Source: CAVVFX01 sp963747535 (lineage in GTDB: Bacteria > Acidobacteriota > Terriglobia > Bryobacterales > Bryobacteraceae). From it: DNA of 64,000 bases. The translations under genes were made by a program, and so were the position numbers. Of this stretch, positions 1-8,210 are shown piece by piece. Location of the stretch: assembly GCA_963747535.1 (NCBI GenBank), contig CAVVFX010000007.1:124001-188000 (forward strand). The letters are read 5' to 3'. Within the stretch, counting starts at the first letter, position 1. Each line of letters begins with the position of its first letter. The notes under the pieces are model-generated. The model worked only from the letters and a program-made list of their open reading frames with translations, was not told the origin of the DNA and ran no database searches.

Positions 1-1175
1 CTGAGCAACCGGAACAGGCCGCGGTAAGAGTTCTGTCCGAAGGTCCGGCCGGATGAGGAAGGTGTTCCCAACAGCAGGACCCGCGCGGCGCTCTGTTCGG
101 CGGCATAATACTGTTGGATTGCGGCGACCCAGCGAAAAATGGGTTTAGCTACCTCCAGCGCCTGGCGATCCTGCAGATCCAGGGTTCCGTTCACCTCGAA
201 GGTCAACGCTCCGCCCTGCGCGATATTCTGCCACATGCGCAAGGCGATCTCCGGGCCCGGCACAGTAGCAAACCGCCAGGCGTAATCCACGAACTGCATG
301 TTCAGGTTGACCGCCATCTTGCCCGGTTCGCTATTGCGCGCCCGATTGACGTTGTCGCTGGCGCTGTAGGGCCACATCGGAAGGGGACGATCGATGGCGG
401 TATTCGATTCCGACATGATTCCGTCGGTGGACTCCTGAATGTAGTTGAAGTAACCCGCCTTCGGCCGTTTGGCGTGAATCACGTCCCCTATGGAAGCGGC
501 GACTTCGCGAGAGGAGACAAACATGAACCGGCGATAATCGTCGTCCGGCTGATCCGGTAGCGGCTTATGGAACATTTCCGCGTACTTGCGCCGGCAGTTG
601 TCACAGTGGCACAAGCCTACTTCGTGGCCGCTATAATCGCGCGATTGATTCCCGAACATATTGAAGAAGAGCCCGTCCACATCGTAGTTCTCGAGCGCCT
701 CGGCCAGGATCTTCAGCGCCTGGCCGCGATAGTAGCCGCCATTGATGCAGGTGGAATACAGGCCATTGTAGATCACCGGATCGCCGTTGGCTTTGCGAAA
801 GAACCACTCGGGATGCGCGTCGAAGACTTCTTTCCGGGTCTTGCTGAAGTCGAAGCGGCCGACCAGCCGGATGCCCCGCTTATGACATTCGCTCAACACT
901 TCGCCGAACATGTCGTGGCCTGGTGGCAGATCGGGGCTGGCGTAATGGAATGGCAGCTTAGTCGGATAGTAAGCCGCGATGCCGCCCATGCCCAAAAGTA
1001 AGACATTCGCGCGCATGTCGGCTAACTGTCCGACCAGGTGCATGGCGTCGAGTTTGGCGTCGGTCTGGCGCAGATTCGTCTGAACCCAGCGACTGGGTTC
1101 CGTCATCCACCAGCCCTGTTGAGCGCTCAGGCACGAAACTAACGAGAGACACAAAACGAAGTTAACAAGTTTCAT
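1..1175 (-). CDS. Secreted glycoside-hydrolase-like protein, cut by the left edge
   Basis: Reading the minus strand from an ATG at 1175 gives an uninterrupted frame of 391 codons to the window edge, so the C-terminus is missing. It begins with a short signal peptide (MKLVNFVLCLSLVSCLSA, then QQGWW). The rest reads like the TIM-barrel 'hypothetical glycosyl hydrolase 6' type: a segment ending GLFFNMFGNQ, then the family-like cysteine cluster GLCHCDNCRRKY near residue 200, then an aromatic-rich stretch (MWPYSASDN). A GA-rich stretch, possibly a ribosome site, lies just upstream. It sits 11 bp downstream of the Oar-like receptor gene on the same strand, so both may be co-transcribed for uptake and breakdown of a glycan. 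Substrate unknown; fucosidase-like or beta-galactosidase-like relatives are alternatives. Confidence 0.7.
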   Translation of the reverse strand, partial: MKLVNFVLCLSLVSCLSAQQGWWMTEPSRWVQTNLRQTDAKLDAMHLVGQLADMRANVLLLGMGGIAAYYPTKLPFHYASPDLPPGHDMFGEVLSECHKRGIRLVGRFDFSKTRKEVFDAHPEWFFRKANGDPVIYNGLYSTCINGGYYRGQALKILAEALENYDVDGLFFNMFGNQSRDYSGHEVGLCHCDNCRRKYAEMFHKPLPDQPDDDYRRFMFVSSREVAASIGDVIHAKRPKAGYFNYIQESTDGIMSESNTAIDRPLPMWPYSASDNVNRARNSEPGKMAVNLNMQFVDYAWRFATVPGPEIALRMWQNIAQGGALTFEVNGTLDLQDRQALEVAKPIFRWVAAIQQYYAAEQSAARVLLLGTPSSSGRTFGQNSYRGLFRLL

Positions 1176-1186
1176 TCTCGTCTTCT

Positions 1187-4100
1187 TCAAAAATACAACT
1201 TAAGACCGAATTGAATCTGCCTCCCCGTCGCCGAAGAAGCATTCAGCTTGCCGAAGGTCGGGTTCCCGATGGTGAGCGCCGGAGTGTTCGCCGCAGGCAG
1301 AAAGAACAGGGGCGTGTTCGTGAGGTTGAAAGCTTCCGCCCGGAATTGCAGATTCAGGTGTTCCCGAAGGAGGAAGTTTCTGAACAGGGAGAAATCGAGA
1401 TTATCGGTTCCCGGTCCCTTTCCGGCCCGCCGCGCCAAATCACCGAACATGGTGATCAGCGTTCCGTTCACATTCTTGACCTGCCCGGGTTCGGTAAACG
1501 CCGCGGGGTTGAACCACCCATTCGGACCCGGATTCGGCAGATACATTGGGACGCCCACTACCTGGTTGGGAAGATTGTACGTGGTGAAGAGTTGGGCCGA
1601 CGACGTGTTGGGCGTTCGAATGTCGGTCGGGAACCCGCTCTCGAGTGTCAGGATCCCATTGATTTGCCACCCTCCGACGAGCAGCCGGGAAAAGCCTTTA
1701 TTCACCCACGGTTTCCCGGTCCCAAACGGCAGTTCATATCCGGCGCTGGCGACGAAGACATTCGGCACGTTGAGTGGGGCGTAGGATTTCTCCTTCTGCA
1801 AATTCCAGCTGTCCAGGGGATTGGTTGTACCTCCGCTCTGAGCGAAGGAGCTGTTTCCCCCGGTCCCATTGCTCTCGAGGTTTTTCGACCAGGTGTAGTT
1901 GATAAGAAAATTCAACCCGGCACTGAACCGCTTTTCGGCGCGCAGGTTCAGCGCATTATAGAAGTTATTGCCCATCGCTGAATCCATGACCACCTGGTTT
2001 CCGATGTTCGCGAATTTACGGTTGGCCTGCGTGGTGAATCCGGCAATCCCCTCGGCCCACGGGATTTGGTTGAGGTTGACGCGGCTCGTCAGATAGTTTC
2101 CGCGCTCCGCGGAGTAAGTTGCTTCCAGGACCAGTTCCTTAGTGGCCTGATACTGCAGACCCATGTTCCACTCGTAGAGCTGCGCCGGCCGGCTGTTGTT
2201 GAAATCGGCGGTGCGGATCAAAAGGCCGAGGCTGTTCTGTGGCGTGAAAGTGCTCAGATTGGGAGACATCGGCCCAACCTGGATCGGTGTGTTGATGGAA
2301 ATCGGCGGTGTAATTGTGGTGCTCGCACTGATTGCCGGCGTAACTACAGTCGGCGCGTTCGGTGGATTGGCGCCGAAAACGGTCGATTGCTGGTTGGCCT
2401 CACGAGGGCCGTAGAAGACTCCGGACCCGCCACGCACGGTCAGACGATTCGACACCATGTAGGCGAAACCTAAGCGCGGGGCGAAGTCCAGATGATGACC
2501 CTTGACGATGGCGTCCGAGTAGCCGTTCTGGCCCGGGACTATGAATTCGCCAGTGACCGCAGAGAAGAGAGCGCCCTTGTTTTTCGCGTCTACCGGCTGG
2601 GTGTACAACTCATACCGCAGCCCCATGTTGATCGTCAGACGTTGGGTGACTTTCCAATCGTCCTGGAAATACGTACCGGCGTAGACGTTGCGCAGGCGAG
2701 CCCAGTCCAGCAACTGCGTCCCGGTAAGCTGTGCGGGATCGCCGAGCAGAAAGTCGGCCAGGGGCGCGCCCGAATTCGGGGCGTTGGAAGATGAAGTGAA
2801 GATCGAGCCGAAGACCGTCTCTCCGCCGCCATAAACCGTATCGAACCGCTCCCGGCGGACGTCCGCTCCCATTTTCATGGAATGACTTCCCTTGTTCCAC
2901 GAGAGATCGTCGGCGCCCTCGAATATATTCTCGATATTCAGATTGGGCGTAGCCGCGCCAATGCTGGTGAATTCGTTGGTGCCGCCGGTGGTTTGACCGG
3001 AGTAAGAGAACAGGTACTGAGGAAACGTCTGCACCGGGAACGGATACATGGCGATGCCATTCTGGTTCGCAAAACTGACTCCTTCATTTTGATCCAGCGG
3101 CTCAATGCTGCCGTTGTGGCGTGTGTATCCGAAACGGGCCTGGTTCACCAGGTTGGGCGTAAACACATTCACGTCGTTCAGGGTTGAATTGATCGAATTA
3201 TTGATGCTGTTGCTGCCGCCGCCCAGAAAGCCGGTGAAACTGCCAGGGCTGGTGCTGGTTTGCTGTGACCGTGAAAACCGTCCGAACACGGTGTTCTTAT
3301 CGGTGAACTGATGATCCAGCCGGACGTCGTATTGATCGCTCTGGAAGGGCTGACTACCGACAAAAAGATAGTTCGCAGCCTGCGCCCCGGGAGCGCCAAA
3401 ATTCGGTAGAGGCATAAGATTCAGAGTGGCGACCGCGCCCGCATTCAGCCTCGATGACGGTATCTGATTGTTCGGAAATGGCGTACTGATGACGCTGCCG
3501 TTGGGGCCGAGCACGCGCGCGGCCGGATCATAAATGGTATTGGCATAAGTCGAAAAGTTGCCGGTGCGGAAGGCGGCGGGCGGGATGTCCTCAATGGTCG
3601 ATGAAGCCGAAGTCGCGCGCCGCAAACCTTCGTAATCGACGAAAAAGAAGGTCTTGTTGCGTCCATTGTAGAGCTTGGGGATGATGACCGGCCCTCCGAG
3701 CGTACAGCCGAACTGGTTCTGCTTGTAGGGTTGCTTGGGCGCTCCGGCCGCATTGGAAAAGAAGTTGTTGGCGTCCAGCACGTCGTTGCGAAGGAACTCC
3801 CAGCAATCGCCGGCATAGGTGTTCGTGCCGGACTTTGTGGTAGCGCTGACGATCGCACCCGCGGAGCGTCCGAATTCCGCGCTGTAGTTGTTCGTCTTTA
3901 CTTTGAACTCGACAATCGCGTCGACCGAAGGCGTATAGTTGATTCCCACCACCCCGATTCCGCCGTTAGTGGCGATGGTATTGTTGTCGATCCCGTCCAG
4001 CAGAATATCGTTAGTTTGGAAGCGGCCTCCGCCTGCCACGAAAGGAAGATTCGAGGATACTCCTTTCACCGGAACCGAATTGCCGGACAGCAGTCCCAGG

Positions 4101-4597
4101 GCCCAGACATCTCTGCCGTTGAGAGGCAGATTGATAATTTTTGTGTTGTCAATCACCTGCCCCAGCGAGGATGTCGAGGTGTCGATCAGAGGAGCGGAAC
4201 TGGTCACATCGACCGATTCCGACACGACACCTGGCTGTAGGACGAACGGAATATTTACGACCTTGTCGACCTGCAGCACGATGCCACTGCTAACTTCAGC
4301 CTTGAATCCCTGCATGGTCACCGTGACGGAGTAGGTGCCGACATTCAAATACGTGGCGCTGAACTCTCCGCGGTCGTTGGAGACCGTTTGCCGTTGCTCG
4401 GAGGTCGCCTGCTGGGTAATGATGACCTTGGCGCCGACCACGGCGCCGCCGGTGCTGTCCCGGACAGACCCGGAGATCGTGCCCGTCGAAACCTGCGCCA
4501 TGCAGGCTGCAGCGAGAGCAACCAGGACAATTGTGAGTCGAACGGCCGTCAACCCAGACCGAACCCCAAAAAACAGTAGTGAACGATCAAGCTTCAT
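1187..4597 (-). CDS. Oar-like TonB-dependent receptor with N-terminal carboxypeptidase-regulatory-like domain
   Basis: Outer-membrane beta-barrel receptor of the large acidobacterial type (1136 aa). A signal peptide covers about residues 1-34 (cleavage near ACMAQ). A carboxypeptidase-regulatory-like beta-sandwich follows (TGTISGSVRDSTGGAVVGAK, about 38-120), then a plug-like region (IINLPLNGRDV, about 165-270) and a long barrel ending in aromatic LKLYF. I start at 4597 rather than the longer frame at 4636 because AAAAGGAC lies about 10 bases upstream and the signal peptide then begins at its Met-Lys. The gene is divergent from a FadR-type regulator and shares a promoter region holding two operator-like sites. 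Such receptors are thought to import large or complex substrates; the ligand cannot be read from sequence. Confidence 0.9.
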   Translation of the reverse strand: MKLDRSLLFFGVRSGLTAVRLTIVLVALAAACMAQVSTGTISGSVRDSTGGAVVGAKVIITQQATSEQRQTVSNDRGEFSATYLNVGTYSVTVTMQGFKAEVSSGIVLQVDKVVNIPFVLQPGVVSESVDVTSSAPLIDTSTSSLGQVIDNTKIINLPLNGRDVWALGLLSGNSVPVKGVSSNLPFVAGGGRFQTNDILLDGIDNNTIATNGGIGVVGINYTPSVDAIVEFKVKTNNYSAEFGRSAGAIVSATTKSGTNTYAGDCWEFLRNDVLDANNFFSNAAGAPKQPYKQNQFGCTLGGPVIIPKLYNGRNKTFFFVDYEGLRRATSASSTIEDIPPAAFRTGNFSTYANTIYDPAARVLGPNGSVISTPFPNNQIPSSRLNAGAVATLNLMPLPNFGAPGAQAANYLFVGSQPFQSDQYDVRLDHQFTDKNTVFGRFSRSQQTSTSPGSFTGFLGGGSNSINNSINSTLNDVNVFTPNLVNQARFGYTRHNGSIEPLDQNEGVSFANQNGIAMYPFPVQTFPQYLFSYSGQTTGGTNEFTSIGAATPNLNIENIFEGADDLSWNKGSHSMKMGADVRRERFDTVYGGGETVFGSIFTSSSNAPNSGAPLADFLLGDPAQLTGTQLLDWARLRNVYAGTYFQDDWKVTQRLTINMGLRYELYTQPVDAKNKGALFSAVTGEFIVPGQNGYSDAIVKGHHLDFAPRLGFAYMVSNRLTVRGGSGVFYGPREANQQSTVFGANPPNAPTVVTPAISASTTITPPISINTPIQVGPMSPNLSTFTPQNSLGLLIRTADFNNSRPAQLYEWNMGLQYQATKELVLEATYSAERGNYLTSRVNLNQIPWAEGIAGFTTQANRKFANIGNQVVMDSAMGNNFYNALNLRAEKRFSAGLNFLINYTWSKNLESNGTGGNSSFAQSGGTTNPLDSWNLQKEKSYAPLNVPNVFVASAGYELPFGTGKPWVNKGFSRLLVGGWQINGILTLESGFPTDIRTPNTSSAQLFTTYNLPNQVVGVPMYLPNPGPNGWFNPAAFTEPGQVKNVNGTLITMFGDLARRAGKGPGTDNLDFSLFRNFLLREHLNLQFRAEAFNLTNTPLFFLPAANTPALTIGNPTFGKLNASSATGRQIQFGLKLYF

Positions 4598-4688
4598 GGC
4601 TAAAGTCCTTTTCCATTTTTCCGGTGGCCTTTCCAATCGCGGGCCACCAGCTCAAAACACTCGAGACCGACGCTGGTCTCGCGCAACC

Positions 4689-4746
4689 ACTCCCTAACGG
4701 TCGTGGCTCGGAAGTTGTTGCTGAGCCGCGCGCGTCAGCACGCGGT
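4689..4746. repeat. Intergenic GC-rich repeat element, copy 1 of family D
   Basis: The stretch 4721-4746 (ctgagccgcgcgcg then tcagcacgcggt) recurs almost exactly at 26155-26180. Just before it, 4689-4712 contains taacggtcgtggctcgga, whose gtggctcgg is partly complementary to the gagccgcg that follows, so the whole element can fold. It lies between two divergent promoters, outside any coding frame. It is probably a REP-like dispersed element. Confidence 0.6.
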
Positions 4747-4835
4747 TCCGTACGCCAATTTTTGCAAGCCTGGTACCCAGGTGCCTTCTTCGTAACGCTG
4801 TCTGAATCGCCGTCGAGGCAGTCATGATGGTACGA

Positions 4836-4880
4836 TTGGTAAGACCTTTATACTGGAATCGATGGTATATTGGTCAGACC
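4836..4880. promoter_or_regulatory. Paired FadR-type operator-like sites
   Basis: Two near-identical 11-mers, TTGGTAAGACC at 4836-4846 and TTGGTCAGACC at 4870-4880, lie 34 bp apart (about three helical turns) between the divergent receptor and regulator genes. Each holds an inverted GGT/ACC half-site pair with a three-base centre, as in the TGGTNNNACCA operators typical of FadR-family GntR regulators. Repetition, symmetry and location beside a FadR-family gene support an operator. Binding is inferred. Confidence 0.6.
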
Positions 4881-4956
4881 GCTGTGTCAAGGGTGAAATC
4901 CGTAATGGCTAGGAAAAACAGCGTAAGTTACTGACGATAGGGGGAATTTAGCTACA

Positions 4957-5697
4957 ATGGCGAAGAACGGGAATCTCGTGCGGGCAGTGAAGCCGATCGA
5001 GCGGACGACACTCGCGGCATCCGCTTTTGAACAACTGATTTCCTATGTGGTCAACGGCGATTGGAAGGCGGGCGATCGCATTCCTCCGGAGCGTGAACTC
5101 TGTCAGCAACTGGGCATCGCGCGAACATCTTTGCGGGAAGCCTTGAAGGCGATGGAGTTAGTCGGAATGTTGGATAGCCGGGTGGGCGACGGTACGTTCG
5201 TGTGCGCGCGCTCAGAGTTCCTGGCGCGCCCGCTGTTGTGGGCGTTCACCGGCACGGACGAAGCGGAACTGAGGGATGTGATGGAAGCGCGGGTGCTGCT
5301 GGAGCGCGATCTCGCCGGCCTGGCCGCCGAACGCGGTTCGGAGGAGGAGATTGCCAAGATCGGCGATGCCGTGCGGGCGATGAGGGACAGTGTAACTTCG
5401 GGGACCTCGATGGTAGAAGCGGATATGACCTTCCATCTCGCGGTGGCGCGCGCTGCTCACAACAGCGTCCTGCAAAATGCCGTGCAACTGCTGCGCAATC
5501 TGATGCGGCACTGGATCAATCTGAAGTTGCTGATACCCCACGTGCCCGAGCGTGTAGTGAGTCAGCACGATGTGATCTACGAAGCGATCCGTTCGCGGGA
5601 TCCGGAAGCGGCGCGTGTGGCCATGCGCAAGCATCTGGAGGATACCCGGCGTCTGGTGACCCAAGTCGTGCAGCAGCGAAGTTCCACGCGCCTATAG
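4957..5697 (+). CDS. FadR-family (GntR superfamily) transcriptional regulator
   Basis: A 246-aa regulator with a GntR winged helix in residues 18-85 (AGDRIPPERELCQQLGIART, then SLREALKAMELVG) followed by an all-helical FCD effector domain from about 100 to 225, with metal-type histidines in the FHLAVARAAHN region. This layout defines the FadR subgroup, which usually binds acids or sugar acids and represses adjacent genes. It is divergent from the Oar-like receptor, and two GGT/ACC operator-like sites lie 77-121 bp upstream of its start. It probably controls itself and the receptor. A GGGGGAA ribosome-site-like stretch precedes the ATG. The effector is not visible from sequence. Confidence 0.9.
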   Translation: MAKNGNLVRAVKPIERTTLAASAFEQLISYVVNGDWKAGDRIPPERELCQQLGIARTSLREALKAMELVGMLDSRVGDGTFVCARSEFLARPLLWAFTGTDEAELRDVMEARVLLERDLAGLAAERGSEEEIAKIGDAVRAMRDSVTSGTSMVEADMTFHLAVARAAHNSVLQNAVQLLRNLMRHWINLKLLIPHVPERVVSQHDVIYEAIRSRDPEAARVAMRKHLEDTRRLVTQVVQQRSSTRL

Positions 5698-5728
5698 ACC
5701 TTGCCAACGAATAAAGAGCGAAAGGCTG

Positions 5729-7003
5729 TCACACAACGAGGATGAGATGGATGTCCATGACGTTCGTCCCGGTGGGTCCGGTCATGATGAGGTCATGGAG
5801 CTGCGCGAAGAACTCGTAGGAATCGTTGTTGGCCAACCGGCGGAGGGCTTCCGGGCCGCGGCTGAACGTGAGGCCGTCGGCTTGGGCGCCGGCGGCGTCG
5901 GTGGGTCCGTCAGTACCGTCGGTGCCGGCGCTGAAAATCAGGACGTCCTTCAGGCCGGCGATGCCCACGGCAGCTGCCAGGGCGAATTCCTGGTTACGCC
6001 CTCCCTTGCCTTTGCCGAGTAAAGTGACCGTGGTCTCGCCACCGCTGATGATGCAGGCCGGCGGCTTGAGCGGATTCCCCGACTGGCGGATCTCCCGCGC
6101 AATGGCGGCGTGCATTCCGGCAATTTCGCGGGTCTCTCCCTCGATCGTACTGGAAAGGATCAGCGTCTTGAAACCGAGCGCCTTACCTTCCCGGGCCGCG
6201 GCATCGAGCGCCAGGCGATTGCTCCCGATGATGCGGTTTTCGACGTTGCCGAGCGACTTCGGAGTCTCCGCAACCTCGCCGCGGGACCCGCTCTCGAGAC
6301 GTTGCCGGACCGCTCGCGGAACTTTGTTCCACACGCCGTATTTGTCGAATACCGAGCGCGCGGTGTCGAAAGTCGAAGCGTCGGGCGAAGTTGGCCCGGA
6401 GCCGATGACGTCGAGATTATCGCCCACCACGTCCGACAGGATCAGGCTGATGACACGAGCGGGTGACGCCAGTGCGGCGAGTTGCCCTCCTTTGATGGCG
6501 GAGATGTGTTTGCGGACCGCATTGATTTCGTGGATGGTCGCGCCGCATCCCAACAGCAGGTTGGTGGTGGCCTGCTTCTCGGCCAGCCCAATTCCCGGCG
6601 CAGGTAGCGGCAACAGTGCCGAGCCTCCGCCGGACATCAGGCAGATCACCAGGTCGCGATCGGTCGCGTCGCGCGCAATAACGGCGATGCGCTGAGCGCC
6701 GCGTACGCCGGCTTCATCCGGGATGGGATGCCCGCATTCGTTCTGTTCGATGCGGGTGAGTTTGGCGGCATGCCCATGTTTGATGTTGATCAGACCACCG
6801 GTGATCCGCTTGCCCAGGATTCGCTCGATGGCCCGCGCCATGGAGGCCGTAGCCTTCCCCGCGCCCACAACGAAGATACGATCGTGACTGCCGGACGGCG
6901 GAGCGACAAAGTGGCGGCGGACAGCCTCCGCCGGATCGGCCGCTTTGAGCGCCGCGCGGAAGATCCGGCCGGCTGATTTGCGAAGACTGGGAGAAGTGGG
7001 CAT
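5729..7003 (-). CDS. gckA: Glycerate 2-kinase (MOFRL family)
   Basis: A 424-aa enzyme of the glycerate 2-kinase/TtuD family, which phosphorylates D-glycerate to 2-phosphoglycerate. Visible motifs are the N-terminal nucleotide-binding VVGAGKATASMARAIE, the glycine-rich CLMSGGGSALLPLPAPG, a GSGPTSPD loop, and the C-terminal MOFRL domain with GGETTVTLLGKGKGGRNQEF and SAGTDGTDGPTDAAGA. Length is normal for the family. It follows the shikimate kinase gene by 21 bp on the same strand, so they probably share a transcript. Older annotations call such proteins hydroxypyruvate reductase; the kinase assignment fits the motifs better. Confidence 0.92.
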   Translation of the reverse strand: MPTSPSLRKSAGRIFRAALKAADPAEAVRRHFVAPPSGSHDRIFVVGAGKATASMARAIERILGKRITGGLINIKHGHAAKLTRIEQNECGHPIPDEAGVRGAQRIAVIARDATDRDLVICLMSGGGSALLPLPAPGIGLAEKQATTNLLLGCGATIHEINAVRKHISAIKGGQLAALASPARVISLILSDVVGDNLDVIGSGPTSPDASTFDTARSVFDKYGVWNKVPRAVRQRLESGSRGEVAETPKSLGNVENRIIGSNRLALDAAAREGKALGFKTLILSSTIEGETREIAGMHAAIAREIRQSGNPLKPPACIISGGETTVTLLGKGKGGRNQEFALAAAVGIAGLKDVLIFSAGTDGTDGPTDAAGAQADGLTFSRGPEALRRLANNDSYEFFAQLHDLIMTGPTGTNVMDIHLILVV

Positions 7004-7024
7004 TGGTAAGGTCGCCAGGTGCGG

Positions 7025-7558
7025 CTATTTGCCAAACAATTGCAACGCAATGATGGCGTCGATGATTACTTCGGGATCTTCACTCACGATGGGGACACGG
7101 TGATCGGCCTTTTCGTAACCGGCACGCCGGGAATCGAACAATTCGCGAAACTTCACCGGATCGGCCGCCAGGGGTCGGGAGCCGTCGGATTGAACCCGCA
7201 AGCGAATCAACTCAAACGGAGCGTCGAGCCAGAGCGTTACGCCGTTGTTCTCCAGGAGTGCATAGTTATCGGAACAGACAAACGTTCCGCCTCCCAGCGC
7301 GACCACGGACGGTTTGCCGCGTTCGACATCATTGACACGCCGCTTGAGAGCGACGTGCTCCAGTTGACGAAAATGCGGCTCCCCGTGTTCGGCAAAGATC
7401 TGTTGTACGGTGCCTCCGTGGGCTTGCTCGATGTCGTGGTCCAGATCGGCGAAATGCCATCCAATGCGGAGCGCGAGCTGGCGTCCAATGGTGGTTTTGC
7501 CGCAGCCCATGAAGCCGACCAGGTAGAGTCCAGGGGTCCGTTTGAGCTTGAGGATCAT
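7025..7558 (-). CDS. aroK: Shikimate kinase
   Basis: A 177-aa P-loop kinase of the shikimate pathway, converting shikimate to shikimate 3-phosphate. The Walker A motif is GFMGCGKTTIG, followed by the shikimate-binding Asp segment FADLDHDIEQ and the glycine-rich VALGGGTFV, all in canonical order; the lid with RPL is near residue 135. I prefer the ATG at 7558 (MILKLKRTPGLYL); an upstream start at 7579 would overlap the divergent gene at 7578. Gene order is aroK then the glycerate kinase gene. The intergenic space to the divergent LON gene is only 19 bp, so the two promoters must overlap or lie inside coding DNA. Confidence 0.93.
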   Translation of the reverse strand: MILKLKRTPGLYLVGFMGCGKTTIGRQLALRIGWHFADLDHDIEQAHGGTVQQIFAEHGEPHFRQLEHVALKRRVNDVERGKPSVVALGGGTFVCSDNYALLENNGVTLWLDAPFELIRLRVQSDGSRPLAADPVKFRELFDSRRAGYEKADHRVPIVSEDPEVIIDAIIALQLFGK

Positions 7559-7577
7559 GAAACGCCATAATAGTAAC

Positions 7578-8204
7578 ATGTCGGCTTTGCTGCCACTCTT
7601 TCCGCTGCAACTCGTGGTTTTTCCCAGGATCCAGGTTCCATTGCATATCTTCGAAGAGCGCTATAAAGAAATGATCGGTGAAGCCATCGCCCATCATTCC
7701 GAGTTCGGTATCGTGCGGGTCAAGGATGCCGGGATTGCGAGCACCGGCTGCACGGTCGCGGTAGAAAAAGTGCTCACGCGCTATCCTGACGGGCGGATGG
7801 ACATTCTGACACGCGGGGCGCGCCGCTTCGAAGTCCTGGCGCTCGATCAGGAGAAACCGTTCCTCCGCGGTGAAGTCGAGTTCTTCAATGACGAGGACGA
7901 TGAGCCGGTCAGCCGGGAGATCAAGGATGACGCGCTGAACGGATATCGGGCTTTACTGGATTCGGGCGAGTCGCACGGCTATAGCGATGCCGAAATGGAC
8001 GATCCGCAGTTGAGCTTCCAGCTCGCGCAATCCATCCAGGACATGGATTTTCAGGGCTTACTCCTGCGGGACCGGTCGGAGGTGAGCCGTCTGCGCCAGC
8101 TCGCCGAGTTTCTGAAGAGTTATGTGCCGCGTGTCAAACTGACCTCGAGGATGAAAGAATTAGCGCCCAAGAACGGGTTCGGCCATCATCCTGCAGGAAT
8201 ATAG
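7578..8204 (+). CDS. Stand-alone LON substrate-binding domain protein
   Basis: A 208-aa protein consisting of the N-terminal domain of Lon proteases without the AAA+ or protease parts. It opens with LLPLFPLQLVVFPRIQVPLH and continues with the family pattern IFEERYKEM and ILTRGARRFEVL; the C-terminal half is helical (LRQLAEFLKSYVPRVK). Such stand-alone LON proteins are common in bacteria; the role is unclear, probably peptide or protein binding. The start at 7578 is preferred because the longer frame from 7542 overlaps the divergent aroK start and lacks the domain. The TonB-like gene follows 6 bp downstream. Confidence 0.88.
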   Translation: MSALLPLFPLQLVVFPRIQVPLHIFEERYKEMIGEAIAHHSEFGIVRVKDAGIASTGCTVAVEKVLTRYPDGRMDILTRGARRFEVLALDQEKPFLRGEVEFFNDEDDEPVSREIKDDALNGYRALLDSGESHGYSDAEMDDPQLSFQLAQSIQDMDFQGLLLRDRSEVSRLRQLAEFLKSYVPRVKLTSRMKELAPKNGFGHHPAGI

Positions 8205-8210
8205 CGAACC

